DNA from: Myrica gale
Lineage: Eukaryota > Streptophyta > Magnoliopsida > Fagales > Myricaceae
DNA: 64,000 nt
Direction of reading: 5' to 3'
Assembly: GCA_963930655.1 (NCBI GenBank)
Contig: OZ005617.1
Span: forward strand, 21,254,068 to 21,318,067
Both the position numbers and the translations under genes were made by a program. Shown in pieces: positions 23,827 through 35,600 of the stretch; within the stretch, counting starts at the first letter, position 1; each line of letters begins with the position of its first letter. The notes beneath the pieces were generated by a model, which worked only from the letters and a program-made list of their open reading frames with translations, searched no databases and was not told the DNA's origin.

Positions 23827-25400
23827 CTTAATTAAAGCTCGGAAAATGACAAAAATGCATGGGATGCAAAGACGTGAAAAAAGTGCAAAACATTCCCTGA
23901 TAGAACTAAATTCCCACAACAGGTCGCCGTGCTTAAAAAACTAATTATTTGCCTGGCTATTAAATTAGCAGTAGAAACATCAGTAAGCACGGCGTGTTTA
24001 ATTGTGCGCATGGGTGTGTCATGCATGCGTGTGTTTTGTATTCTTAGCTACTCAGTATGAACTCTTCATTCTGCATATAATATGTCCCGGGCAACGATGA
24101 CACTAGCTATCATAAGAATTATACCATTCAATATTTAATTGAAATTAGATAGAGTGCAGAGTCTGATATCACCTAAATCAACCACTTATTCTAAAAACTT
24201 ATAAAATTGATAGAGATATGAAATATTTTATTATTTAAATTATATTATCTAATACAACGGACATAAGTTTTTCAATAAAAGAGAGAGTAAAGGACACATC
24301 AGATGGATCAATAATTGACGTACAGAATATGGGTTACGTGCATTGTCCTCTTTCCTATATTGTTGGCCAAAATTGCCTTTAATTTCCACTATAAGTGATG
24401 GGTAATTGTCTAATTGATGGCATCGCCTCCCATACTGAAGCCCCACCATCATCTTCAAGCACACCAGAATGATTCATAGAAAAAGGAAATTAAAAGAAAA
24501 AGAATTAAATCTCGAATGCTGGAAATTATGGTCCTCAGATTTGGAATCCTGATCCCCTAAAGCTTTTGTGTGGAGGAGAAATAATAGAGAGAGCTAGCGC
24601 AGGTGAGGTGATGAATCTTTATATATATATAATATATTATAAGAGCAAAATCCTTCAAAGTTTATACACGTGAATTAATAAACGGCTGTGCATGCTATCT
24701 CGTTTCGACACCATCAAAAGATAATACCAATGTATCTTGGGATATTCTGTGACCGACCTTCCTTGAAATCAAACATGGAATTAAACAGCCGTGGGGTTTT
24801 GGTTTGTGTTCGGTGCATGCCTTAAATAAGGTATATATCAGTAACGTACATCACGGTCCATTCTTAGCCAAGTAAGCACAATTAATTAATTATAGCAACA
24901 TGTGGAGAAAATGGGAAGTGTTGGAAAGAGGCATATATGGTCACGAATATTGGAAATTAGGTATGGGTTAATTTGACGTTCTTTAGTGCAGATGGCAACC
25001 TCATGATGAGCATTCCGCCCCCAGGGAGACGGACGAATAAAAACTTAAAAGTTGCAGATTTCGTTTTTGTCATGAATATGTACGAGAATTTATATTTTAC
25101 ATTTTCCAACGTTGTCTGCCACTTATGTCACCTTAAACTATAAATAAGTTTAAACTTTATTCGATCTATAGGTTAAGATCTCACTGTTAAACTAATGCAA
25201 AAAGAGAGATGGGTAGACGGTTAAAATCTCATTCATATATATGGGATGTAAAGTGTAAAAGAGAGACGTAGAAGGAGCATAATTTTTGTATTCACATAAT
25301 TTTTGCTTGGGAAAAGAGAGGAATAAAAAAACTAAGAACAAATTTTACAGGTGTCACTCCACCGAAAATGAATATTCTTTAGTATATTTTTTTTAACCCT
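22340..25400. other. Intergenic, upstream of the NPF6 gene
   Basis: AT-rich with (AT)n tracts at 22925-22944 and 23790-23822. Small open frames (23118-23309, 23596-23919 and others) are not recognisable; the last includes the (AT)n tract. The final part should hold the promoter of the transporter gene. Confidence 0.5.
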
Positions 25401-25423
25401 TTATAAGGCCGAGTAAGGCCGAG

Positions 25424-25430
25424 TATAAAT
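25424..25430 (+). promoter_or_regulatory. TATA box of the NPF6 gene
   Basis: TATAAAT within 'gccgagtataaatagg', 126 bp before the ATG. It is preceded by a short repeat 'aaggccgagt'. Predicted transcription start is near 25455, giving a leader of about 100 nt. Confidence 0.75.
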
Positions 25431-25555
25431 AGGCCACAAGCCCACCACCCGTAGTGCCATCTTTAAGTCTCTTATCTTCTTAAGATCATCCAAAGTTCAT
25501 AACTAATCAAACTATAGCTCCTACAGGCAAATATAGTAGAGCAGCTAGTCAGACA

Positions 25556-28500
25556 ATGGGTTCCCTCCCTCAAACACAAGGGAAAACCCTCCAAGATGCC
25601 TGGGACTACAAAGGCCGTCCAGCCGAGAGGTCGAGAACCGGTGGCTGGATCGCTGCCGCTATGATTTTAGGTCTCACAGCCGCTCTCTTCTTACCCTTTT
25701 TGTGTCTATACCCCTCTCGTCTGTCATACTAATCCATGGTTCTTCCTTCTATGTGGGGCGTATTTTTTTCTTCAGGCGGGGAGGCAATGGAAAGGTTAAC
25801 GACGCTCGGTATAGCAGTCAATCTGGTGACTTATTTGACCGGTACCATGCATTTGGGCAATGCTACCTCTGCCAATACGGTCACCAACTTCCTTGGCACC
25901 TCTTTCATGCTCTGTTTACTAGGCGGCTTTGTAGCTGACACGTTTCTTGGCAGGTTGAATATTCGAAGTCATTTTAATTCTCCGCGTTCTTCCATCACCA
26001 CAAAACTCACTTAATTTTTTTGCTAAAGAGCTTTATTCGGTTGATTTTCGTCCCCTTTTGACAGGTATCTCACAATCGCCATCTTCGCGACGGTTCAAGC
26101 AACTGTAAGACTTCTTAATTACCTTGCGAACTTTGGTATTTCTTGCTAACCTGCATCTTACCTATATGAAAATTCGTCCTGTATTCATTTTTGGTTATAA
26201 AGGCTGCTGAAAAACTCTTATCTTTGCTCTTGATAACTTCTTATTAACTTCAGATTCTTATTGGTGATTAGGGAGTCACTATCTTGACAATCTCAACCGT
26301 AATCCCCAGCCTCCGTCCACCCAAATGCTCCGCGGACACCGAGACACCCTGCATCCCCGCAAGCGGCATGCAGCTAGTAGTTCTTTATATAGCGCTATAC
26401 CTCACCGCCCTCGGCACCGGTGGTCTAAAATCGAGCGTTTCGGGCTTGGGCTCAGACCAGTTCGATGATTCGGACAAACAAGAAAGAGATCAAATGACCA
26501 ACTTCTTCAACTGGTTCTTCTTCTTCATTAGCATAGGCTCACTCGCCGCGGTAACCATTCTTGTCTACATCGAAGACAACCTGGGGAGACAATGGGGTTA
26601 CGGAATTTGTGCGAGCGCAATTGTGCTTGGCTTGGTTGTGTTCTTGTCGGGCACGAGGCGGTACCGTTTCAAGCAGCTCGTCGGCAGCCCTCTGACGCAG
26701 ATTGCTGCAGCGTTTGTCGCCTCGTGGAGGAAGAGGGATTTGGAACTACCTTCGGATTCGTCTCTGTTGTTCAAAGTTGATGACATTCAGGACGAGGGAC
26801 TGAGGAAGAAGCAGAGATTGCCACACACGAAGCAGTTCCGGTTAGTACCGAGACCTATCTACCTCAACTAACTCATTAGCAGTATAATAACTGGTTTTCT
26901 CTTTCCCTCTCCAACTTCCATTACTTTTTTTTTTGTCTGGCCTGTCTTCCATCTTTAGATGTAGTAGCTAGTCTAAGCGGTGAAGAAATTACTGTCCTTT
27001 CTATTTAAAAAAATCGGACCACTTCTTCTAGATGACACTTGCAGTAGAGTTAATGAGGGGCAGAGTTTGATCCAGAAATCAGGGTTATTGGAAGTAGAAC
27101 GATTATTATCTCTTCCGTTGGCCATAATCCAAATTCCAATAAGACAACAGAACAATAGATCAGGATTCCTAATCACTAGCCAGCCAGAACCTGCAGCTAT
27201 GACATGGACAGCATAGGTCATCTCCCTTAAAGCCGACATGAAATATTGTTCATGCTAAAATTTCGAACGATACAAGCTTTAAAATGAAATTTACTGTTGT
27301 CTGATCTCTTTTTAAATTATACAATATAATTTAAATAAATAATTATAAAAAATCATGAATTGACTGTTATCTCTGTCTATTTTCAAATTATATTATATAA
27401 TAGTTTCGAACAAAAAGTTACATAAAATCACGATAATTGATAACCTGCACAAATACTCCGTATCTTTTATCTTATCTATATCTTGGCTAAACGAAAGCTG
27501 GTATATATATCATTTCTATTTTCTTAGTTAAAAGAATTTAATCTAGTTTTTTCCTTTTATAATCACTATTATTGTACGTTAGCTAGTCACATCCAAAATT
27601 TGTCAGGGGCTAAGGCAGTCTGTGTCTCGAATCGATTGTCACGAATCTTGTCTCAGGCATCCACTTCCCACCTCCCCCAGCTAGTGCCGTCACAGAACTA
27701 TTTGGCTATGATCTGTTCTCTTTTGTTCCATCGTAGTTCGTCCCATACAATATTGCAGAAAACACACTTTCAGAAAACTGCCCGTAGATATTGGTTTGAT
27801 CTGCCCTACAAAATGACGCAAAACACAAAACACAACATATCAGTGCCTCGTGGTCTGCCGACTCAAGTTGTTGGCCTATGATCTCTGTATTCACATGGCT
27901 CTGACGTTATGTATGCACCTTGTTGTTTTGATTGTTAGTGTGCAGATGGTGACATCGTTGCCAATGGGGAAAGGGAAAATTTCGTTGTTTTTAATCATTT
28001 CCCCAAAGAAATTAACCAGTTTTGATTGTTCTAAATCCAACCTTGTTGTTTGTAGTTGATCTATAAAGGTTATTACTTAGCTGAAAAAATAAAAATTGAC
28101 GTCCTTCTCCTGTGCAGTTTCTTGGACAAAGCAGCAATCAAGGACACGGAAATGGCTAGTGGCAATAGTACTGTAGTCAACCGATGGTACGTATCAACCC
28201 TGACAGATGTAGAAGAAGTGAAATTGGTCCTTAGAATGCTACCCATCTGGGCTACCACTATCATGTTTTGGACAGTCTATGCCCAAATGACCACATTCTC
28301 TGTGTCACAAGCAACCACCATGGACCGCCACATGGGCTCGTTTCAAATCCCCGCAGCATCCCTCACAGTATTCTTCGTTGGCAGCATTCTCTTGACTGTC
28401 CCAATTTACGACCGAATCATCGTCCCCATAGCAGCAAAAGTGCTTAAAAACCCACAAGGTCTTACCCCATTGCAGCGCATAGGGGTTGGTCTTGTTTTTT

Positions 28501-28991
28501 CGATTTTGGCAATGGTCGCAGCAGCACTCACTGAAATAAAGCGTTTGCAAGCAGCCCGATCCCATGGATTGACGGATAACCCGACGGCCGAGATCCCGTT
28601 AAGTGTTTTTTGGCTGGTACCGCAGTTTTTCTTTGTGGGATCTGGGGAGGCCTTCACCTATATAGGGCAGCTTGATTTCTTCCTAAGGGAGTGTCCAAAA
28701 GGGATGAAGACCATGAGCACCGGACTGTTTTTGAGCACACTTTCGCTAGGGTTTTTCTTCAGCTCTTTACTGGTAACTGTAGTGCACCATGCGACAGGAA
28801 ACAAGACGCCATGGCTAGCGGATAATCTCAATCAAGGGAAGCTCTACGATTTCTACTGGCTTTTGGCGATTTTGAGTGTCTTGAATTTGGTGATGTATTT
28901 GGTTTGTGCCAAGGGGTATGTGTACAAGGACAAGAGGCTTGCTGACGAAGGTATAGAATTGGAGGAAGTAGAGCCCAGTTGCCACGCGTAA
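25556..28991 (+). CDS. NPF6.3-like: NRT1/PTR-family transporter, NPF6 clade (NRT1.1-like), five exons
   Basis: Exons read 25556-25670, 25776-25953, 26065-26104, 26272-26840 and 28118-28991, all with GT-AG introns. Joined, they give 591 aa, close to Arabidopsis NRT1.1. This family comprises proton-coupled 12-helix plasma-membrane transporters of nitrate and other substrates. Residues visible: ExxER proton-coupling motif E41/E44/R45, Thr101 (ACA 26072-26074; the phosphorylation switch in NRT1.1), Lys164, and the Glu of GSGEAF that pairs with it. The N-terminal half (TGTMHLGNATSANTVTNFLG) is NRT1.1-like. The nitrate-binding His356 position is Tyr355 here (TAT 28278-28280), as in chloride-preferring maize NPF6.4 and in NPF6.2/6.4-type proteins, so substrate preference may differ from NRT1.1. 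Intron 4 is long (1277 bp). Reading frame and splice sites appear intact. Confidence 0.95.
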
Positions 28992-30564
28992 GGGGCTAGC
29001 TCTCTCGTGACTTCCATGCCTTTTCTTTCCTTTCTGATCTTGTCAACCTGATAGGTCTCACTTTCCACCTTAGTTCTGATAGTAAAGCAACCTCTCCTCC
29101 ATTACCCAAAAGTTAAACATCACCCCAAAAAAAAGCAACCTCCCCTCTCGATGTGTTTGTAACCTTTTTTTTTTTTTCTAAGCTGTTTGTAACCTTTTTA
29201 TGCACAAGACAAGAACAGAAACGAGCAAGAATCATGAAAAGATATGAACCATGTGTAACAACGCAAAATATTAGTTGAAGAAAGAAAGAAGTGAGTTTCC
29301 AAATTACTTTCTTCTTTATTTTCCATCTCCCAGGTTGGATATATACCTAGTGCTTTATCAAATGTACCCTCTTTTTTAAAAAGTTTAAATTTTTATGAAG
29401 TAATGGAGAGTCCGATCTACACACATGAATATATAGAAAAATGTTAGAGAATACAAATTAAATAATAAAATCTACCTTTTAATACAATTTTATACTATTA
29501 AAGGACTATATATAATTGTGATTTTTTTCATTGATTAAAGATAAAGAGAAAATTGTATTTTATCATCTTAAACTATCACTTTATTGCAATATGTCCCCAA
29601 ACTACTACAATTCTCTTCTACAAACCAATAATATTTTTTTTTAAGGTGTATCGTCGATGAAATGCAAGCATATTCGAAAATTAGTAGTTTAAAGGGACCC
29701 ATTGTTAGGGATGATGGTTTAGAAAGTAGTAAATTATAAATAAGGCTAACATTTTGAGAGGAGAGGAGAGGACAAACGTAGCTTTTTTTCTTTTCTGAAT
29801 TGAAAAAGAAGAAACAAATGAGGACATGAAAAAGAATAGAATATGGGATCGGAATCTATTTGATTTTGTTGGCAATGGATTTGCTTAAAAAGTCATGTTT
29901 ATACTATATTTAAAAGCAACACCATACTCTTGGATTTTAGTGGTAGCGACTGACATAAAGCAAGTCCTCGATCGCGGGTGACTTGCCTGTACACATTATT
30001 ATTGCCTGTCGTTTTTTTTTTTGCCTGTAGTTTTAGCATGGGACCTTTTCCTTTTGAGGTTCTTGTCCCGAGACTGGGAAGCAACCTATAAGACATGGCC
30101 CCCCCACTAAAACCCTAGGAAAAGAAATTACATAAAGATGAATGCCCAGAATCTCTCGCTCAGTCTCTTTCTCTCAATAATTCAACAACCGCAATTATTA
30201 TAAGGCCATTTTGAGAAGACTAAGATCAATCATGGAGAGCAAATGATTAAAATGAATGAATCATGCGGCCATGTAATGCTTGTTCTATGCAACCAAATTG
30301 GATTCGGATATGCTTCGTGAGGGTGGATCCGGCGATAGCTCCGTTAATCCTGCCTTGGGTCTTACGTTACCAGTTACCAACTTACCTGTGCAATATGCCT
30401 GGGATTTTGGGCTCAGGAATGACCAACATAAGATGTCAATTTCAATGCCATCCGCATACTTGGATTTAGTATACATTAATATCCTAAACGTTTTGGTTGG
30501 GATTAAAATAAAATCTATTATATATGTTTAAATATGCAAACGATGATACTTTTAAAAGGACACT

Positions 30565-30613
<49 letters not shown>

Positions 30614-31069
30614 GTCACCTGCTAAAGGATTTCTTGTCCTGCAGCATAAAAGCCCCAGTGTGTTTTGAAAGAAGAAAACAATTGGTCGGAGACCTCAAAG
30701 AGAATTATCCCAGCACCATTTCACTTGTTAATAATAAAGAAATGGAGGATGTGCATGAACCATGATGCAGTACTAAGTGCATTTCGACACAGCTAGCTGT
30801 TTGTGAATCCCATGTTACATATTGCTTGTTGGTATCTGTCGAAATCGTGGTGTTTAATTTTTGCATGTGCGCAGAGACCACCCCAAAGTCTCCAAAAAAT
30901 TAGTCTATTTCTTAGCCTTTTTTAATGGTTTTTTTTTTTTACACTTTCTGGCTTTATTCATTTTGGCCCTCTAAAATATGTTTCTGCAATTGGCCCATCT
31001 ATTAATAATTTCCTAGCTTCTTTCCTGCATGTGCGGCAAAAGAAAGCTGGCGCAGAAAGCATAGACAAT
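28992..31069. other. 3' flank of NPF6 and intergenic DNA
   Basis: The first 200-300 bp should contain the NPF6 3' UTR; I see no clear poly(A) signal. 30260-30530 has overlapping open frames in two phases but no recognisable protein. No other gene seen. Confidence 0.5.
30566..30613. repeat. Compound microsatellite (TACA)n(TA)n
   Basis: About seven TACA units pass directly into about eleven TA units. Confidence 0.95.
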
Positions 31070-31072
31070 TTA

Positions 31073-31253
31073 GAGGATGTTCGGTTGGGTAGTTTTTTTT
31101 GATACTTTTTTGTGTTTTGAGAATTTTTAAGTAATGTTAACTTTATTGGTATGCGTGCGGTAGTTATTTTTAGGTGATGTTAAAAAATATGTTCGGTTTG
31201 TGTATTCTTATGATTCAAAAAATTTTGAGAATACACAAATACCGAACAATCCC
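31073..31253. mobile_element. MITE, probably PIF/Harbinger-like
   Basis: The 181-bp unit has inverted termini GAGGATGTTCGGTTG (left) and GGGATTGTTCGGTA (right end, inverted). It is flanked on both sides by TTA (31070-31072 and 31254-31256), the usual target of PIF/Harbinger elements. It has no coding capacity. Confidence 0.6.
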
Positions 31254-31256
31254 TTA

Positions 31257-32698
31257 GACAAAACGTTTTAGGATATAATTAAAACCTGTAATTTATTTCG
31301 CACCCAAATCTAATAAGGATATTAAAATTGTGGGGTAGCCTCTAAGATGTTTGACAGTAGTCTAGGTTACCCTTTTGAGGAGTTAGATGAGCTGCGTAGC
31401 CTTCCCCTCAATTCATTCTTTAATTCACCTCTGCAAGCTTTAACGCTCGTGGTTAATTTCTTTTTAATACCAAGTAATGCCACCCGGTGTTGAACCCACT
31501 TTTCAGAAGTTCATGTACACCCCTGCATGTGTCATCACCTCATTGGTAACATTTCATTTCCTTTTTGTATTTAAATTCCAGAAAGCAAAAAAACAAAAAA
31601 CAATTGACTTCAAGAGGTGGGGGAGACCCATTTCCCCTCCGCTTCACCCTTCCATTTCCCTCTCCTTTTTTTAAAAAAAAAAATTAGCAAATTACAATAA
31701 TCCCCTCAAAGGCACAAACTATTATAATTATATTCATCCATGGTTAGATCACCTAATTGCAACTCATCTATGTCCTTGTTACGATTCTATCACTCAATCC
31801 GTCCAAGTGTGTACGTGTGAATAAGGCAAAATTGATACCAAGTTGCTCTTGAACAAGTCACGACGTAATCTATAGCTTCGAACAACTCGGAATATACTAG
31901 TCATTTATAGTCACATTGATGGTCAAAGGGAGAACTGCCCTTAATAGCCACAAAAATTAGATTGTACCTTTTCAAATGACAAAAAAAAAATACTTCTTTC
32001 TTTTATTTCTACCAATGAGAATACAAATAAATATGAAATAAATGCTCCGCCAATAACTAGCACGGTTTAAGAACTAAAACAAGAGAGAGGGAGAGAGACT
32101 GCGTTACACGAACTACCCCCCCACTGCGGACAGTGACAAATAAGATACATTGGGTCATCTAACCATCATGGAGAATGAACAAATACGCTCTCCGCTTAAA
32201 CAGCCTGTTGGAAAACTTTCACCAACAGACTGCATCCGAGATATCCAATCAACAACAACCATGCTATTCCCTCCCAAGTTTTCTACATAACATTTGAAAA
32301 GGATTTCTGTTTCTCCTGCATTATCAGCAACACAGCCAAGTGTGTATCAAAAGCTTGCTGTGCAATTAATTGAACGTAGGTGATCTAGACTGTTCACTTG
32401 CTTTCCAATAAAACTTCTTTTTTTTTGGGTGAATCTTCATCAATAAAACTTCATCATGCAATAAGATGCAATTTTGTTTCAACTGGTGAATGAATATGAT
32501 GACTGAGACAGATTTTTTGGTTTTTCTTTTTTACTGGGAAGTGGAGTTTCCACATTTTCTTTGACAATTGACAACAGCTAAACAATATTCAGGGTTTGGA
32601 ATCTCCAATTTCACCATAAACAATGACACAATGATATGTAAGTGTTCCATTTTAAGATCAACATGGTTTGCCAGAGTATGCACATACCTGAACTAGGA
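31257..32698. other. Intergenic and 3' flank of the ORP gene
   Basis: AT-rich. The last several hundred bases should include the ORP 3' UTR (minus strand). No other gene is recognisable. Confidence 0.5.
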
Positions 32699-35600
32699 TC
32701 ACGACACTTCTACAGCCTCAACGTCTTCATTAAATTCACCAAATATATCAGGACAGGCATCCCATTTTCCCCGTTCACGAGCTTCCCAATATCCTCCGAC
32801 ATAGCGGAAGGGTCCATTGTCAACTTCTCTCTGGAACCATCTGGGCGTCCACCCATTTTCTTGCAATTTTCTCGACTGCACAATGAGTATGTCAAATGTG
32901 GAAACAAAACCTAAATCAGGCAAAATTGTAACACTCTATTTTTACTCCTATAAAGAATAGGAAATGAATAAAAACAACAGAAGGAGAACAAGTGGAAACG
33001 GAAAAAGAAAAAGAAAAAAAGGCAAGGAAACAATAAAGCGGAAACAAGAAAAAAATTCGATCATCAGTTCAGAATGTTGTGGCATTGGCATGTGGAAAAT
33101 TAACTAAACTTTGAACATCAGATCAAAATTATCTTGACTACCAAAACATAACAGTACATTAAATAAATGTGCAATTTACACCATTGCACAATATTCGGTG
33201 CCCTTTCTCAAGTGAGGATCGTCGTAGAAGCAAGCAAAAATTGCCTAGAGTTCTACTGAAACCTCGACACTATTTTCCCAGAATTCCATCATGCTTCCAG
33301 GTTAAAATAAACTGATGTACTCCAGCATAATTCTCTCATGAGTTGTGCATATGCAGAGTGTTTTGTACGAGAAGTAGAGTCTAATATATGCAGCTTAACA
33401 AATAGCCTGGCAGTTGTTATCAACACAAAAAATCAGCACTTTTGTCAGGCAAGAACAGCACAACTCCCATAATACAGTACTCCTTTGTAATTAGTTTTCC
33501 AAATAAGAAACCAAGCCTGATTACAGTCCTATTTTCATTAGGGTAATTAGATTTTCGAAGTTCAAGATTCCAAAATGTTAAACATGTCTACCTATTTCGA
33601 ATTAAGACAATTTCTGGAACTAGTTTCGACCAGGCCCAATATCAATCTTTAGGAGCTCGGACAGAAATGGATGAGTGATCAACTAGAAACACCAGCAAGG
33701 TAGAGAATGATAAATCATCCATTTATCTGAATGTAGTTTGGCCTTCAGACTTGTTCCTTGTTTGATTTTCACACTCCGAAGGAAAGATTGTAAACCATGT
33801 TGCACTTGGCCTTTTGAGTACATACGTCAAAACGTGGCTTCAGCAGTTGTTGGGTCAAATGTTTGACGGGTATTTTCTTTTAGTAGCAATTGCCTGCCTA
33901 TGTAGGGATACGATTTAGTGGTGTTGCTTTTCACTATGTTTTTGTGCCACAGATTTCCTAATTTCAGTTCTGGCTCCTAAAACTGGTTCAAGTAACCTAC
34001 ACTGTTGTAGCTTGTATGAATACGAATGTCTGCAAGGCCTAATATTATGAATGCACAGCAATGAAGCTAAGATGTTTGCACATGATTGTTTAGAAGAGGA
34101 GGTGCCAAGCATACCACTCTTTGCCTCCTCTCCAACCGCTGCTTCTCCACATTTGCCTTCTCGTATTGCCCATTCTCCAGATGCCGCTGGTCTGGTCTAA
34201 GCCTCGAATCCGTGGGTGGGAGCTTCTCCTTAATCCATTATCAAATACCCGGAATCAGACAACTATAACAAACAATTAGACGTGCATAGAAGGAAAATGG
34301 AAATGCATATGAAAACTTAGCTTTAATACATCATGTCTACCTGCAGTCCAGGTGTCAACTCATTCAGGGTGATTGCAAATGAGGTTAAATTGTATCGCGT
34401 AAGTTTTGGAGGAGGCTTGCTCCTTTTCCAGAGCAAGGCTGCACCAGAAGAGGGAGTACAATATTTTGGTGTGCCACTCCCGTCATTAGTAATATAATAC
34501 ACACTGTCGTCCCACTTCCCAAACAATGTGGCAACTTTTTTCCTGGTAACATCTTCAACAAATCCATGTACCTGTACATGTGCGATGTAATTTAGACAAT
34601 ATTTTATCCTGACTTGTGGTACGGCAGGTAGATCACAAAGAAGCAGGTTCACCAAGCACAAAACAGCATCTAAAAGGTTTTATAATGTTTCCAGATAATC
34701 ATAAAGCACAACTAACTATTGGGATGCAAGCATATTAAATTTCTATTATCTGAGGAGATAAATGCATAACTTACCTGGTGAGGATTTCGGTCAAGAATAG
34801 ACTGCTCTTTAAACTTGAGTTTGCATGAATATTGGCGGTTACCACGTATTTCCATCGTCCCATGGTGATCACAGTATAGTTTACCAAGAATAAGATTGTA
34901 TATACTTGTAGTGACCTACGAATAGCATGATCATGTTTAGGAATGTCTGAAATACCAATCAATAAGGTGGATGAAGGGTGATAGATTGCCGCCCCATTAA
35001 GATCAATTTTGACATAATCTAGACTAGACGAAATGATGTTGGAAATATAAGTTTGATACCTTTGTCACTGAAAAAAGATGAGTTTTTTGTCACCATGATT
35101 CACCATCAAATATCCGAGAAGACTTTAATTATTTCACATCAGTATTTATGCAAGTTAGCATGGTATTTCAATCTGACTTCTTCAGAGATCTATCCAAAGG
35201 GTCTCGATAAAATAGAAGCGACTAAAGTATGTGAAAATATTCCATATCAATCACGATAGGGCGGTAATCAATGACATTTTACAAAACAGTAAGAGAAATT
35301 GGGCAGTCAATATTTCCTATGAACAAAATCATGCAGCAACACACCTTGCTCCACTGGAAAATTTCACCGTCATCAAACTCTAAGGTAAGAACTCCAACAG
35401 GGTCAAGCTGAATTGACCGCCCCCAAAATTTTGAGCGTAGGTTGCTGTCGCCCCAGAATTTCCACCCTCTGCCTTCACAGTGGCAAGCAATGAGTGTGGG
35501 GTGGTGACTGACCTGTTTCAATCAACACATCTAGTTATCTTTGGATCTATCGTTACAACCAGTTGTTTGACTACATATTTTTGGTAAGATAGACTCAATG

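Noticed and set aside
23596-23919. 107-aa minus-strand frame with an (IY)n run
   Set aside because: The run is the translation of an (AT)n microsatellite; the rest is not recognisable.
30263-30531. Two overlapping open frames (68 and 83 aa) downstream of NPF6
   Set aside because: No recognisable motif and no gene structure; could not be supported.
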